This document shows, piece after piece, positions 44,201 through 59,200 of a stretch of DNA of 64,000 nucleotides. Position numbers and translations under genes: made by a program. Location: assembly GCA_903813345.2 (NCBI GenBank), contig CAIIXF020000009.1:22781759-22845758 (forward strand). The letters run 5' to 3'. Source of the stretch: Owenia fusiformis (taxonomy: Eukaryota > Annelida > Polychaeta > Sabellida > Oweniidae). The notes under the pieces are model-generated. The model was not told the origin of the DNA. It searched no databases and worked only from the letters and a program-made list of their open reading frames with translations. Each line of letters opens with the position of its first letter. Position 1 is the first letter of the stretch.

Positions 44201-47200
44201 TTTTATTGGTTTATTTATGTCGGATGATTAGTTGGGACCTTTGACACACAACACACGACCTCAGTGGGTGTTGTGTTATCCTATCGCTCAGTCATACTCA
44301 AAATGGATCATATTTCGAACATCTTTGGCGTGTTTCTAAGCCTAGAGGAATCCCATTCACGATCTCTAGAATCTGCGTTTTAGAGTATCATAGTATCAGC
44401 TGTTTTAAGTCAGTCATCCAATACTTGGAAACCATGTCGTACTTCCAATCTAAAAGTACTCATTTGGGAACTTTACTTGCATTTTTTTCTTAGTGCCACT
44501 GTCTTCAATTCTGATTACTGCAAATGAAACTGATTTTTGCTGAATGTTAACTAGGATGAACTGAACTATGGTGTACGGAATATGGGCCGTATTCTGTTTC
44601 AGATGTTGCCACTTTTGCTCTCTGGAGAGAAAAGATTGTGAAAACAGAAATGGATCTAACATGGTTACAATATGGCATATTTCATTTACAAGTTCTGACA
44701 GAACACATCAACCAATTATATTTTTTAATCAGTTGGTCCACCTTCTTTAGATAATGATATCCCAACTCTGAAGCCAAGAAGCTAGTCGTAACATCCTATT
44801 TTCTGAGTACAGTTGTGATACGGATACAATCTTGGCTGTAAAAGTAGTGGTCTTTTGTTAAAATTGAAATATGAAATGAATATCAATATGTAGGCAGATG
44901 ATAGTGCAGTCTGATACATCCCCCCCCCCACAAATAAACGCGTGATGAGAAACAAAAACGATGATGTTCTTATTCTTTGTTTACCTGGACGCCCGTGTGT
45001 TGTGAATAAAGTACAATAGTCAACTCTTAACCCACTCTTTTGTGCCTGTGCTAATGCCCTCTAGGAAATGCATATTTTCCTTTCATTTGTGGTCTGAATT
45101 TTGTTTACTATGTGGTCAACCATAGTTTTCTATAAAATCATCGAATTTCAGTTACAACAAAGAACAACTACGTAGAATCATGCTTATTTAGGAACGACGA
45201 GGATATCGTGTCTGAGATAGTCATAATAACGTAGATAAACTAGTAACGAGTAGTAGGCAGAGGGTTGGAATAGCCATGGCCAAAGTTGTTAGTTGGTTGC
45301 CTGGTTTTGTGTTATTGATGTAAATTACCAGTTCAGACCCAAAAGTTAAACTTCGTTTCATTAATCTAATTCTCTACTAATTAGTGGGTATTACTGGAAC
45401 CTTATCTCCTGGTTAGTCAGTTTTGAGAATCTATGTTGATGAACCAGGGCCATTACAGATTCCGTTTGAACCACATGACCATATCTGTCCAATTATAATT
45501 CAGGAACAAATATATGAACATCGTTGCTTCTGGGTTTAACATACCTCCGTTGATGGAAAGAGGTTAAGCAATCAGAAATCATCGCATACACAGTTTGTTT
45601 GTGAAGTTGTCTATCCTGGTATACTAATACCTAGAAATAGAAAATCAAAAATAAAGAGGGGTTATATCATAACCAGAATCTTGGTTCATCTATGCCAATC
45701 TTATGTGTGTGGTGGCATGGATTTGTGAAAACCACGGGCATAATGTGTGGCATTCTAGCCCTCTTTCAAATTGCGTACCCCATACTTCTATTGCTGTCTT
45801 GGCATATATTCTATTCGGGATGTTCTTCTGATTAAAATGATAATTGCATACTAGATTAACACGAAAGAAAGAAATAGTCGATAGACCTTTTAAAAGTAAA
45901 AACATATCGCAGGCCGCTACCCTATATAACTTTCCTCAAATACGTTCATTTCTGGGAAACCAAATATACGTTGTAATCAGCCATGCATATCACAGCAGAA
46001 TTTCATTCATCGGTCCAGGGATGTACTTCAACACGGTTCAAAATCTCTGGTCTCACAGCCTGTTGTAGATGTAACCCTCTAATAGACAAAATGTTTTCAA
46101 TGTGTGATCACTTCTGAAAACAGAAAACAAACATTATTTTTGCAGATGGAGAATGGAAATGTGGAATACTGTATGCCCTTCTACATAACCTCCAAAACGG
46201 CTTATAAATGTTTTTTTGGTCCTGAGCTTGAAACCTTTGCTTTGAAATGCTTTTGATGGATCTTATTGAGGGTTAAATCGTCATATTTTAGCTCAAATAG
46301 TCCCCAGGTTTATAATGTATTGTTCTCAGGGCTATATTATGTGCTATGGAAGTAATAACGTATATACATTGAAGGAATCATAAAGACAACACCTTTAAAA
46401 ATGTCCGTTGGGTGGGCCACGTAGTGATAATTTTCACGTTAAACTTTGCAAAAGCATCATACATACCATCATAATATAAATGACAAAAGATGAAGGATCC
46501 CATTTCACATTACAATTGGAAAAATATATACTGTATATAGACTTTAACATATAGTAAATGACGTACCAGATGTATCATCAAGAGTATTTTGGACTTGCCT
46601 GTCTCGCATTGGATTAGACGCTGAACGTTTGCCAGTTCTATATAAAACAATATAATCTGTAAAGATGCCAAATCATTCAAGGTAATATAACTGAACCTTG
46701 TTGCGGCAGTCCGTATGTATTCTTATTGTATACTTATTTTTCATCATTGGACGACTCTTAATAAATTCTTCCTTATTTGCTTTGTTGGATAATCAGTTTG
46801 CAGATTAACTGGCAATTAAGTTTAAAGTGCAATGATTTGTGCTCCATCTCTACAGCTTCTCCCTCCCTTGACTTTCTTTACTGTTTTTTTTCATTTTGTA
46901 TTTTTAACTTTTCATCACATATATCACCTATAGTTTATTTGGCATTTGGTATGACAACTTTCTCAATGAATACCTTATCAACACAAACATCATATTGTCG
47001 GGATTAATGATGGTCTAATAAGTAATCCAATAGTCCACCGCTGAGAACAAAACAGATACCGTGACACCGTTGTTCATACTAAAATGCATAATGTTTTGGA
47101 TCGAATTCAGATATTAGTGGTTTTTAATGCAAAATTAAAGTTTGTTTTACATGCTTAGGGTACCGATCGTGCATTCCTATCGTTGCTGGCCCCAGGTGAC

Positions 47201-50200
47201 ATTGGATCTAAAACAACATTTACGTTTGATCATTTGGGATTGTTGTGTGTGAAGCCATCCACGCATGGGCTATTTAAATACCGTTGTTATGTCTACTCAT
47301 AATGTACAACATGATAAGGAGCACGAAAGTCTTCAATAAAAATATAGATACGGTAATCTGATTAAAAGAAAAACAATAAGAAAGTAAATCATGTCTCGTT
47401 ATAGAACAACGTTGACGGTAAGTTAACTTAAGCATCGTAATAATGTACACAAGCAGAAACTATTGTGAATATAACATGAGTACTATTAATAATGGAGTTC
47501 ATATGTAAAATGTTGTCTCTTGCCTTTGGCATATGGGCAATTTGTTGCAATAACATATTTGACACATATTAGTGTTTGATATCGGTGACAAAATAATCAT
47601 CGAACGCTTTGTCATCTCATTAACTGTAACACTACCATCGTTACATTATACAGTTGTTGAAGGAGTTCATTGAGCTATTTTATTATTTTGAGGTAGAGCA
47701 TGTTTATTGCATGTCAAGGAACATTGATATAGGGATAAGTTGCCAAAATATATATATATAGATCTCTTTATAACATGGCTGGTAGTGAGAAACTCTATCG
47801 TGAGAACTATGTATTTTATGACAGCGGACGGTCAGACAACCCTAACCTTTCCATATACATACTTCAGAGGGAAAATACACCATATAAAAAGGTATACAGT
47901 GACTTTTGTACAAGTATAGGAATATAACTATTTCTTAAGTAGAGGCTTTTAACTGATTTCATTGCTTTTGACGTTTTTCTTAAAGTTTAATTTAGAATGT
48001 GTTATAACATGGACTCCTGTTCCCAGTAATATAAGTGTATTATAAATGTTTTGGTATTGGTGTCTAGCCATTTAACATCATATGATTTTTATTGACATAT
48101 ATCATAAATGTAAACTGCTGAGCAAAATTTCAAAATACATCGACAATTATTAATTGCAGAGTCGATTAGTTTGAAAACTTTAGAGGCTTGCTGCAAGCTT
48201 TGTATCAAGGTTAACATAACATTTACTTATCAATTGTACTTATCAATATATAGCTCATGTAGCCAAACAATAGTTATCAATAGAATGTTCGAAGTGATAT
48301 CCTTAACAAAAATAAACAAGTCAACAGCTTAAAGTCCTAACGATTGTATTTGTTTTAAAATAGTAAATTATATTAGAGACAAAGCACTGTACCAGGTCAC
48401 TCAACAGACGTAATAAAGGTAAGTTTTTCAAACGAAGAAATACACTTCACCTTGTGATTAAACAAAACAAGTATCACTGTGGTATAACTCATTTTGGTAT
48501 AGTTATACAGCTGGTAGGAACACGAGTAATGATCTCAAAATGACTTATAAATACCACAATAATCCGATTGATATAATCACGTGGAATATTTGCAAGTATG
48601 TACAATACATGTATGCTTTATATGTGCTATGAATGCCACTGTTAAAGAATATATATAGATTAGGAAATGGCATTGGTAAAATGACCTTATCCAAGGAGGA
48701 AACTTGAATCCTAATGAGGTGGGTGTCTGGAAATAACATCCAAGAAATCGTCATTATGATCAATCCATCCGTTTAAACCGTTAACTGATAAGGTAGGGAT
48801 TAGGGAATTGTTCATGTATTTGACATAATTATTTCTTATGGATTGTTATAAGATTTCTGAATTATTTTGTGATATTACTTTCAGGGTTGATATTGTATGG
48901 TGAATCTGTTATTAATGAGTATCTTCTTTTGCTCTCATACTTTATGACGAAAAGTTGTTTCAAATTAAAATTGACATATTATAACCAAGTATTACTGACT
49001 TTGTTTATTTCAGGTAACCCCTGGAAGTATAGCAGCCACAGGTTTACACCAGGGAGATGTCATATTTAAGATAGGTGACACCGAGACCACAAACCTTACA
49101 CATGCACAGTCTATGGAAGTCATCAAGAATTCTGGGAACATGCTACAACTGTCTGTAAAGTAAGGACACTTCCATATATGTCCTCTAAAGTCCCAAACTC
49201 TTTGTACATCAGAATGTCAGATTCTCTCAGTGGTTAAACATCGTTCTGCTTTATCTTATTTAAGACTGGAACAGTGGAATGAGGCAATTTATATTGTAGC
49301 TGGAACCAGAATTTACTAGTTTATGGAAACCATTGATTGTATAGTTCACTACTGAAAGCAACTTGAAGTTACCAGCGTAAACTCGTGATGGAATGCTTAA
49401 ACAGATGTTAAATCTTATGTTAGTTCTACAATGATGTACTGGAGAATATATCTCATCCGCTGCCAGTCACGTAGGCTAGTCGGTGCTATGTTTTCTAGAC
49501 TAGACCATTAAAGTGAGAAGGGTAACATTCGAAAAAACGCAAACCTCTTTGAATCATAAGCTTATAAACCATAACTAAACCCTCAGTCATTTCCTACGGC
49601 TGCCATGGATTCACAAAATCGATAGAGAAGTCGACATCAGCATACATATATAAAATACAGTGCTCTCATCACTATATTTTATGCTGCATATTTCTCTCGA
49701 TTTTGGGAAGCTACGGCCGCTGTACGATTGTCATAGATATAATGTGACTGAGGCATTAGTAGCATAAGCACCAACTAAAACATGTATTTGTTCCAGGAAA
49801 GCTCCTTCAAGTCAACTGTCACCCCAAGCCAGTCCACAATCTTACAATTATAGTCCTCAACAACAACAAAGTTATACTCCACAATCCCAGAACGATTCTT
49901 ACACCCGGGATATGAATAGATTGAATATAGGAGAACCTGGATATAACCAACAGGATTCCAATATGCAATACACAAGTCCAAACTCTTATGGATCTACAGG
50001 ATCTTCACCGTATTCACAATCTCAAAATGAACAGCAAAGTTATGCATATTCACCAAACAGTTCATACCAGAGTCATGGTGATCAACATAACTCTTATGAG
50101 TATTCTCCAAGTTCACAACAGCAACAACAACCACATTATCCTACATCACCAGGTGCACATGCATACAAACCTGTAAATCCCTACCAGGCAACTAGCCCCA

Positions 50201-53200
50201 AACCATTTTCTCCTAGTGGAGGATATGAGTCACAGTCCCCGACTCCATATGCATATCAACCTCATACCCCTACTAACCAAATGTCCAGCCCCGATTACCC
50301 AACTGGTACCCCTCAGCAATATCAACCAACCACCCCTACTTATCAACCTACCACACCAACCTACCAGCCATCTCAACCAAGTTACAACCCAACACAAAGC
50401 TAACAAACTCCTACGCCTAGTTACCAGCCAACTAGCCCAGCATATAATCCTTCTAGTCCGAGCTACCCGAACAAGATTCCCCAACCCCAATACACTGACG
50501 GCAACACAACCATACCAAGGCTTCAGAGAAACCCATCATATCACCCGGATACTGATACGCAACAGCAACAGCAAGAACCAGCACCACAACAAGGATCAAG
50601 AGAGGTATGGAGTCCTTATGGGAATACACCCCAAGGACAGTTCACACCTTATAATTCTGCCTCTTCTCAACCTAGTGAGGGCTATGCTTACACACCATCT
50701 GGTCTTGGCTCTCCTAGCTCAAGTGGGGTATCTTCCCAGTCTAACAATGTGATGTCTGACCCTGCTTCTTTTAGTAGCTCTGGCTTCTCTACACCTGCCA
50801 GCACTCCCTCCTGTGTCTCTCCTTCTCCCACTGCCGCTCCCCCACCCCCACCACCTCCACCACCACCGCCATCTGGCGGGGCTCCAGTGAAGACTCAAAA
50901 AACCTGGGATCCTGTGGAGGTAAGAGGGCAAGGCCAATCAGTGCATGAAGAACCTAGAATTAAACATTTATTTTTTCTTGTTAAAATTGGTTTACTTGAT
51001 GAAAACGAGTTACTTTAGCTTTCTATTGGAATTATTTGAATATTAACTTCCATGAGTAGCTTGTTTTAATTGCATCATCTATTGGAATTTGTAGACACAA
51101 TAATGGCAATAATAATGGAATAGTGAATCTATTTTTTAAGTAAAAAGTCCTTGCATGAGACTGGAGTAGGTAGGTAAAGTATTAAAGCATTAGTTCCTCT
51201 CCATCTTCCATCTCTCTATCTGTAGTGTCCATGTAGTATGTATCTTGTATAGCTAGACTTTATTGACTGGGTTACGCTATCTATCGCTTTGTTCTTTACA
51301 CTTTCTCATCATATCCTTTGAAACGAATATTACTTTAAGCATATTTTCCTTTACCCTCTATTGAATTAGCTATGTCAGATTACACACGTATATCCTTACT
51401 ATCTTGCTGTTTTTGAATGCTCCTTTTTATATTGGATGTTCCCTCTACAAATATTTGTTATGACTAGAGTTTAAAGATATAGGTAAAGAAAGAGACATTG
51501 GAATGAGTCATTGTAAACATTCTGATCTTGAAGTTTTCAATCTTGCAGTAAAAATCAGTAGAATTCCATTTAAATGAACGTTACTCATCCTGCTATTCCA
51601 AAATTAGAATACCAATGAACAAACACTAGTAAAAATAGTTTTAAATTATTAGTTCTATTCTGATACTGACATAATCATTTTCTTGCCTGTTTAATGAAAT
51701 GAAATCTTTCAACCACAGACTGATGTGACTCCAACAAAGAAGGAGAACCCTAGCCCAAGTCAGACGGGCCCAGGAGCATTCTCTTACATACCCGATAATA
51801 TAGCAACACAAATGATGAAACCGGGGGACAAGAAACCATTTAGTTACACTTCTGGATTGACAGATGAAATAAAACAAAGGCAAGCTGAGAAACAACAAAG
51901 TATACAGAAGAAAAAGTAAGTTGCAGCATGATGTTATTTGCTTTATCGCTCGGAAATACACAATCACATAGCTTTGATGTAACTTGTGAGATCACATGTT
52001 GTTTGTGCAGTTCTCGAATGATGATTACACCATTAGATAATTTGAGCTCAACAGTTAAGTTTTCGGTTTCAACAGTCAGTATATGAAATGCATGTAGGTT
52101 GAACAACTATCAATCATCTAGGAGCATTTATTACCTTACCAGTTCCTGGAAATAAATATTCAAAATTCTTTCTAGAAAAAGTATATTGCAGTTAGTCTTA
52201 ACATAATCTTCTGTATTATACTGCTTGAGGAGGTCTGTAAAAATGGCTGATATGATTTATGGTAAATTTTTGTTTAGGTCATTGCAAATCACATTACACT
52301 CGTTAATATCAATTTGCCAATAAATAAGATAGCTACTTGAGTGTTTTGTCACCCAGTTTGTTGATAGTGTATATGTGATAGGAATTGAAAACAGATCCAC
52401 TTAAAAGAAAATAAATTATGCAGCATAAATATTTGTGTCACCTGTGTCATCACCCTTTTACACTTTGTGCTTTAAGTAGTGCTTTTATGTTTATATCAAC
52501 CTTGCATATACACATGCAGTACGTTTGCATTGCTTTATAGAGCGTTAGCTATGCCTAAGTATATGAATTCACCACAGATGTTGGCTGGAAGGACGAAACC
52601 ACCGGCAGAAATGCCTCGGTCTACTCATTCTGGACCTGAACAAGGCACTACCGTCCTTGCTCAATATAATTCCCCCATAGATGCATATTCTGGGGCGAAT
52701 ATAGCTGAAACTTTTGAGGCACAAACTGGTGGGGCTGTTACAGTTGGGGGGTAAGTTACACGACGACTTGGTAGCGTCAAATGGCTATTGCAATATAGTT
52801 AATTATGCTACGTTTGATTTTTACATTGGTGACATCCAATGGCCAGTTGCAATATAGCTGCTAGGTTATTTTTTTAGATTTTCAAAGCATTTTTTAGAAC
52901 TTTTTTATATGTTATACTTCTAGTTTCATACAGTATCTAGTTTAGTTATCTTTCATGCTTGTATTTATAGATTAGTAGTCTATAGGTATTAACGCCTCGT
53001 ATCTGCTTTATATTTATCCCTATATTTTATCATTTGTTTGTTCTGGCATACTCGAATAAATAATTTCATTTCAGCATCCAGAAACCCAAGGACCCAGATT
53101 ACACCCAGTCTGCCACATATAAATTTATACACGAAGGCGGAGAGGCACCTGAACCTCAGAGAAATTTCGTAGATGATTATCCAAACAGAGATAACTTTGT

Positions 53201-56200
53201 GGATCCATTAGGTTAGTGTGTCCATGAACATAATTTTATGTTAGTCTCAGGTAATACTAATAAATACCAGAATACCACTTCATACAAATAAAGAAACAGA
53301 CGAACAATCAAAGTTGACTGGTATAATTTGTATTGTTGGTACATGGCTCACTGACTTAGTATTTTTTCATGTAAACATTTGTTATTTGAGCTGGAGGTTA
53401 ATTTATGTAGACCAATATAATCAGTAATTATTCCTATGGGTTACAGATTGATGTTGAAATTGTCCTGATTATTCATATATATTACATATACTTACTCCAG
53501 AACTTAAACAACAAAAGAGACAAGACAGATACTCTAATGATGATGTGCCAGACAGAAGCGACTTTGTAGATCCCTATGGTGAGTCCATTCATCTACGTTA
53601 AAAATGTGTCTTAAATGCTTATTAACTATCAAGATACCTACATATTTGTTGTGATAACTCTTAAAAGCAAGGGGGAGAAACCCCAGGGTTCAAAGATGAC
53701 GTACGTCTATAATGTAAATCTCTATTAAGATGACCCACCGTCTTGATTGGTCCAAATCGACAAACAAAAATGACAGATTCAAAATTTTCTAATTCAAACA
53801 ATATTATGTTAATTTCTGGCGTGTTAACCAATATCGTAGCTTGTAATGTTATTTCACATCAAGATAAATAAAGATGTAAGGAATATACGTACATCGATTA
53901 AAACATCACAACGACGTGTTATACATGTAGTCAAAAATTAACCAGTGAGAATTTGTGCAAACGAAGGTACTACTCTGTGATCGCTAAAACTCTGGGGATT
54001 ACCTCCTCTTCTAAGAAGCAAAAGGTGCATTTGTCAATTATATTTATCAAATAATAAATAGCGCTCACTAATCTGCTGCAATAATTGTATATACTAAATA
54101 CACTATATTTAATAAAAACATTTTAGACAATTAAAGTATATTATAGCAAGAAGTCCATACCTTATATAAACTTCATGTACAGTGGTTGCAAATATGCTGT
54201 TGCTAAACTACAGTTTTAAACAAAGAAACACATTAACCGCTCATCTGGATTTGCTTGCTCTGTGACGAATAATGTATTATTATAGATTAACATTTATTTG
54301 GCTGAGCTTATTGCTGTGCATGTCTGTCCATTACAGAAGTAAGTAGGAGACGAAACAGACGCAATACAGAACAAGATGACATACCAGACAGAAGTGATTT
54401 TGTCGATCCATATGGTAATCCTTTTATAAAACTTTAAAGTTCTAGTATATCAAAAGCCAGCACAATGATGGAAAATCCAAACTAAGCCAACCAAAAACGG
54501 TTATATGCATGTTAAACAATCAATATTGATATTTTAAGAATTAAACAGCACAGTTGTTTGACAGTCGGAGAAGCTACGAAATGTATGGACAGGTAAACAT
54601 ATACTCACATTTTCAAAATCCATGCATGACTATGTGTTTGTGTGCATTGCAGAGTTAAAGCAACAGCAGCGTAAACACCATGAACATGAATATTATCCTG
54701 AGCGAGGCAACTTTGTAGATCCTTATGGTAAGCATGGATATTTTATTTTGAAGTTTATGATTTTATTTGTTAACGAAAACTTGCAACATGTTAGAATATT
54801 ATTGCTTCAAATGAAAAACAGACGTGTATTTAACACCTTGTATGTTGATTCCTAACAATAATCGATTTTAAATGATATTTTGGTTTGTGTTTTGCTTTGC
54901 TTCTGGATGGCTTTGACTACAACTCGTAAGTATATTCCATTTTAAAATCAAATATTTATCCAAGCACCAAATCAATTATACCAATTCACCTACTCCCTGT
55001 GTACGTCCGAAGCCCTGCCGTCATTCCACATAATTATCATGCATCATATTAATATAATATAATAACAGGTTCTTATTAAAGCTTAAAGTCTGATGATTTG
55101 CTCTCTTTCTCAATGTAGAGGTGAAGCAGAGACAACGACAAATAGAACAGGAACAGATGAGACAATCAAATGATGAAATGACGTTTAGTGGTCTCCATGG
55201 CAACACTGCCACAGCATCAAATATACCTTCAAAGGCTTTTGCAATGCTACAAAGAATGACTGGAAGCACTGATGACATACCCCCACCCCAACCTAGAAAG
55301 AAATCTGTACCTACAGAAGGTAACACATAGTGGTAGAAAATGCATTACTAGGTGTAGTTGGCAATTAAGGCATGATCTAATCTACAATAATGAGGTCATT
55401 TCAATATCACCTAAAAATGGTCTAAAGTATCTGTCAGTGCAGCCTAACCTTATTCTTGAATGTGTGCAGATATCTTTTAACCCTCCTTTGTAACCCTCTG
55501 GTCTTCCTAGCGAGCGAAGTCATCAATAACCCTCCAAAGCTTTTATTCTTAATGTCTTACAAGCAACTTGACCTTGGTACTTTGGAGCTTTACATTTCAA
55601 AGATATGAAACATGTTTTGTATCTTTGGTTTAAGATTACGTGTGTGATGATCAGCTGTAAATCACAAAATGCATCCAGCTTGTATAATATCATGAATTGA
55701 CTGATCTATCTGCTCAGCTTTATGCATTTTCTGTCTTTCCACGCTGTCTTTGCTGACTCACTAATTCTAACTTTTTGTGTGTGTTAGAATGCTGAACGGT
55801 TGGAACTATCACAAAAGTTTTTTATTGCAGATGAACCAGAGGTTTACCCGGTCGGGAAATACGATCAAACCTCTATAAGATATACTGGTCGGAATATTCC
55901 ATCTAAATCGTTCCATATGCTTATGCAAGCCACTGGAGGGAATACATTAAGCGTACCCACTACAGCAAAACCAACTGTCGTTTCAGATAGGACTGATGAG
56001 GATGATGGTGTGGGAATAGGCAGATATGATGAAACATCTATCCGCTACAAGGGGAGAAATAACCCCTCTAAAGCTTTTAAATTCCTACAGAAAGTGACGG
56101 GTAGTGAAGATGACTACCTGCCAGGTAACCAATGTGTGCCTTACAGTAGTACATGCATCATGTCATCATTAATCGTCACATGAATATACAATATTGATAT

Positions 56201-59200
56201 AAAGTCAGAATATTTTGAAGTGTTCCAAACATTTTGGCGAAATATACAGGAATATTCCAAATATAGCAGCGAAATGTATGTTAGGTTAAGTCCACATACT
56301 CAGTACTGTAATCTCTAACATCCGTGAAAAAGTAATGGGGCGATTAATGATCTAAATTTTTATTTATTTTTATTTTTAGTCCTTTGTATGATGTGACTGT
56401 GTGAATGATGGATGGCATGTTCTTTACTATATTTCTTACAGATTTGATTAGATAGAATTTGAGGTAACCATGCAGTGTGAATAGGGATTGTCTACAATGA
56501 TTGTGATATATATTCTCGTACATGTATGAGATATTTCTTTTTATTGCATTATACATGTTATATATGTATTGTTGTCATAATCTGATTTGAGTGCTTCCCT
56601 TATTTGTGCATTATTTTTTGTTACTTTTCACCATCTTTTTCAGTAATTGTGTTCTGGGGTGCACTGACAGCTTATGTATAGTATATAAAACAAATAATAC
56701 TACAACTTTCAAAACTAACAAAATAATAGTTTGATACTGTACATCTAATGCCTAGCCAGACTACTACACACGTGTGATGGTTTGTAATTGTGATTTTTAC
56801 ACGCAAATAATAGATGAAAATCATATTATCATAGCATATCTGTCCTCATCTAGAGACATCATTTCACAAAATATACCATTAGTTATAAATAGAACCCACT
56901 TGAACATTATAAGTAGAGCCACAAAAAAGAAATAGAGCCACTCAAGTCTAGTTGCCATCTATATGAGTTCATTGGTTTTAAATTTGGGGTACATGTTCAT
57001 GCCTCCCAGATTGCAGGGCTGCAACTCCCCCTTATGAGGACGAAGAGGAAGATGAAGAAACGAAAGCTGCCAAATGGACAGATGATAACATAAAGAAATC
57101 TTCATATGTTCCGCCATCAGAACCCCATAGACTTGATCTCTCTGGTGCGTAAATATATCATATGCTCAAATATCACCATGTATGCAATATTTTTCCAATG
57201 TGTTCTTGAAGAACAATATCAACATTTTGAAATAGCTACAAGTCAACGTACTTCATACAATAGGGAGTTTAAGCTAGCTTATATAATTAAAACGCCAACC
57301 TATACGTATTACCATGCCCATACTAATGCATTCTTCAGATATTTCCCATTCACATTTAGGTTGCGAAAAACATTGCAAGCTTGAACTCCCTATTACATTA
57401 TGTATTATCAAAATCAGAACCAGAGCCATTAAATTTCGAATATACAATGCTAGTTTGGTCAATCTGAAGGCAAACTGCATAATTTAGCTTTACTCATTAC
57501 GCTGTCATACTAATACATGTTGATATGATTACCCTTAAAATATATATTGTAATACTTCTCTATGTAGGCCAACTGAATCCAAAACTTGCCAATAAAGTGA
57601 GCAAATACAAGGACGATGAGAGTTTACAAAAATGGAGGTTGGAGGAGGAAAGATCTCGCCAAGAGAACCTTACATATGTTAAAGGTGACACAGGAAAGCG
57701 ATCTTACTTGGGAGAATATGAAAAACCTAATCTGAAATCAGGTCTGCTTTTTATGTGACTGACACCTGAGATTGGATGTGACCTCTTGAATCCAAATTAT
57801 ACTCTCACAAAATTCCAACTATTTAGCTCCTACTCTTTATATGTTACCAGTTAAGACATGATTGAACATGTTCATATTGCATGATTGTAATGTACTTGTA
57901 TGTGCATCAGAGATACTACATTTAGGTAGATATATCATTTATTCTTAATGCATAGGTCACTTTGGTTTGTCATACCCTTCCATAATGTGTATATATTATC
58001 AACATGTTGTGCTGCCCTAAAATCAGAATAATGTTGCTTGCATGATCACTATTAATCATCTTCATGCATTTCCTTATTCATGTTTCATTATGTTTTGTTT
58101 TGTCCTTTTGCTTAAAAGTGTATTTCACAGATGTGTTGGAATGTGATTGCAAAATTGCTTCATTCTGGACTGTGTAATCTGAAATACATTTATTTTGGAG
58201 CACAAAAAGATTAAAATGAACCGATAATTTGCAATTAATATACACATACATACTGACATATCACAGCTTATTATATTTTATTCAATATTATTATTTATAC
58301 TCAACGCATGCTATGTCATATTAACAGTCTTTAATATTTCTATAGCGGCTAGGAAAATAAGATCTACACTATCACCTGAGAACGATCCTTCAGCAGAGCT
58401 TAAGAGAGCTCGATCCAGACTCGGCAGTAGACATTCTGTCAAGTATGAACCCAAAGATACAAAAATACAAAACGGAACCTCAGAAGCATCGAATGGTGCT
58501 CAGAGTACCCAGGCATACCAGTCAGGGAATGAACGAGTTGGTAATGATGAAATGCAAAATTCTGCAGACGAAGCTCTGCTTAAAGTAAAAGGTAGGCCTT
58601 GTGGTTTGGAGTGTTGGTACAACGTTGGCCTTTTTGAATACTTCTGGTCTTTACCCAACCTTGAATTTCCGAGTGATTTTGACTAGGACCTATTTGATAT
58701 TCTTGTCACATTGTTATATTGAGTGTAAAATGGAATGTTCTTTTATATAAACCAACACTTGGTTCAGAAGTTTTACCGTCGTTTGGAGTTATCTCCCCAT
58801 ATTTAAGAATTTCACATGGAAATGCATATGCATACACACCACCCACTATTTACCCCTTATACAAAACAGTAGCTTCTTTCTGATAGTCTTACTGTTAATG
58901 TTGATTAAGGAATCAGAAATGATTGAATTGTGCATGTTACAGAAGATGGTATGAAGAGTAAAGAGAAAATCAATCATGGTGATGACATATACACTGGAGA
59001 TGTAGACACAGATGACAACGTCATGGGTGAAAACTATAATGAAAATGACAGTGAAGAAACATTTGCTTTACCTGAGTTGAAATTATTACCCAATTCATCT
59101 GGAGAATCACGGCTTGGAAAACAATACAGTAGGGAAAGCGAAACTGAGATATCAAAAGCTAGAAAAAGGCTGGGTTCAAGAAGGTCAAGTTGTGATGATT

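Noticed and set aside
49912-50403. A free-standing 163-residue Gln/Pro-rich protein
   Set aside because: It is the part of gene B exon 3 before the in-frame TAA; the frame extends upstream to a splice acceptor and continues after the stop.
50216-50937. Out-of-frame and antisense open frames over gene B exon 3
   Set aside because: Low-complexity DNA keeps other frames open; splice phase supports only the frame used in the gene model.
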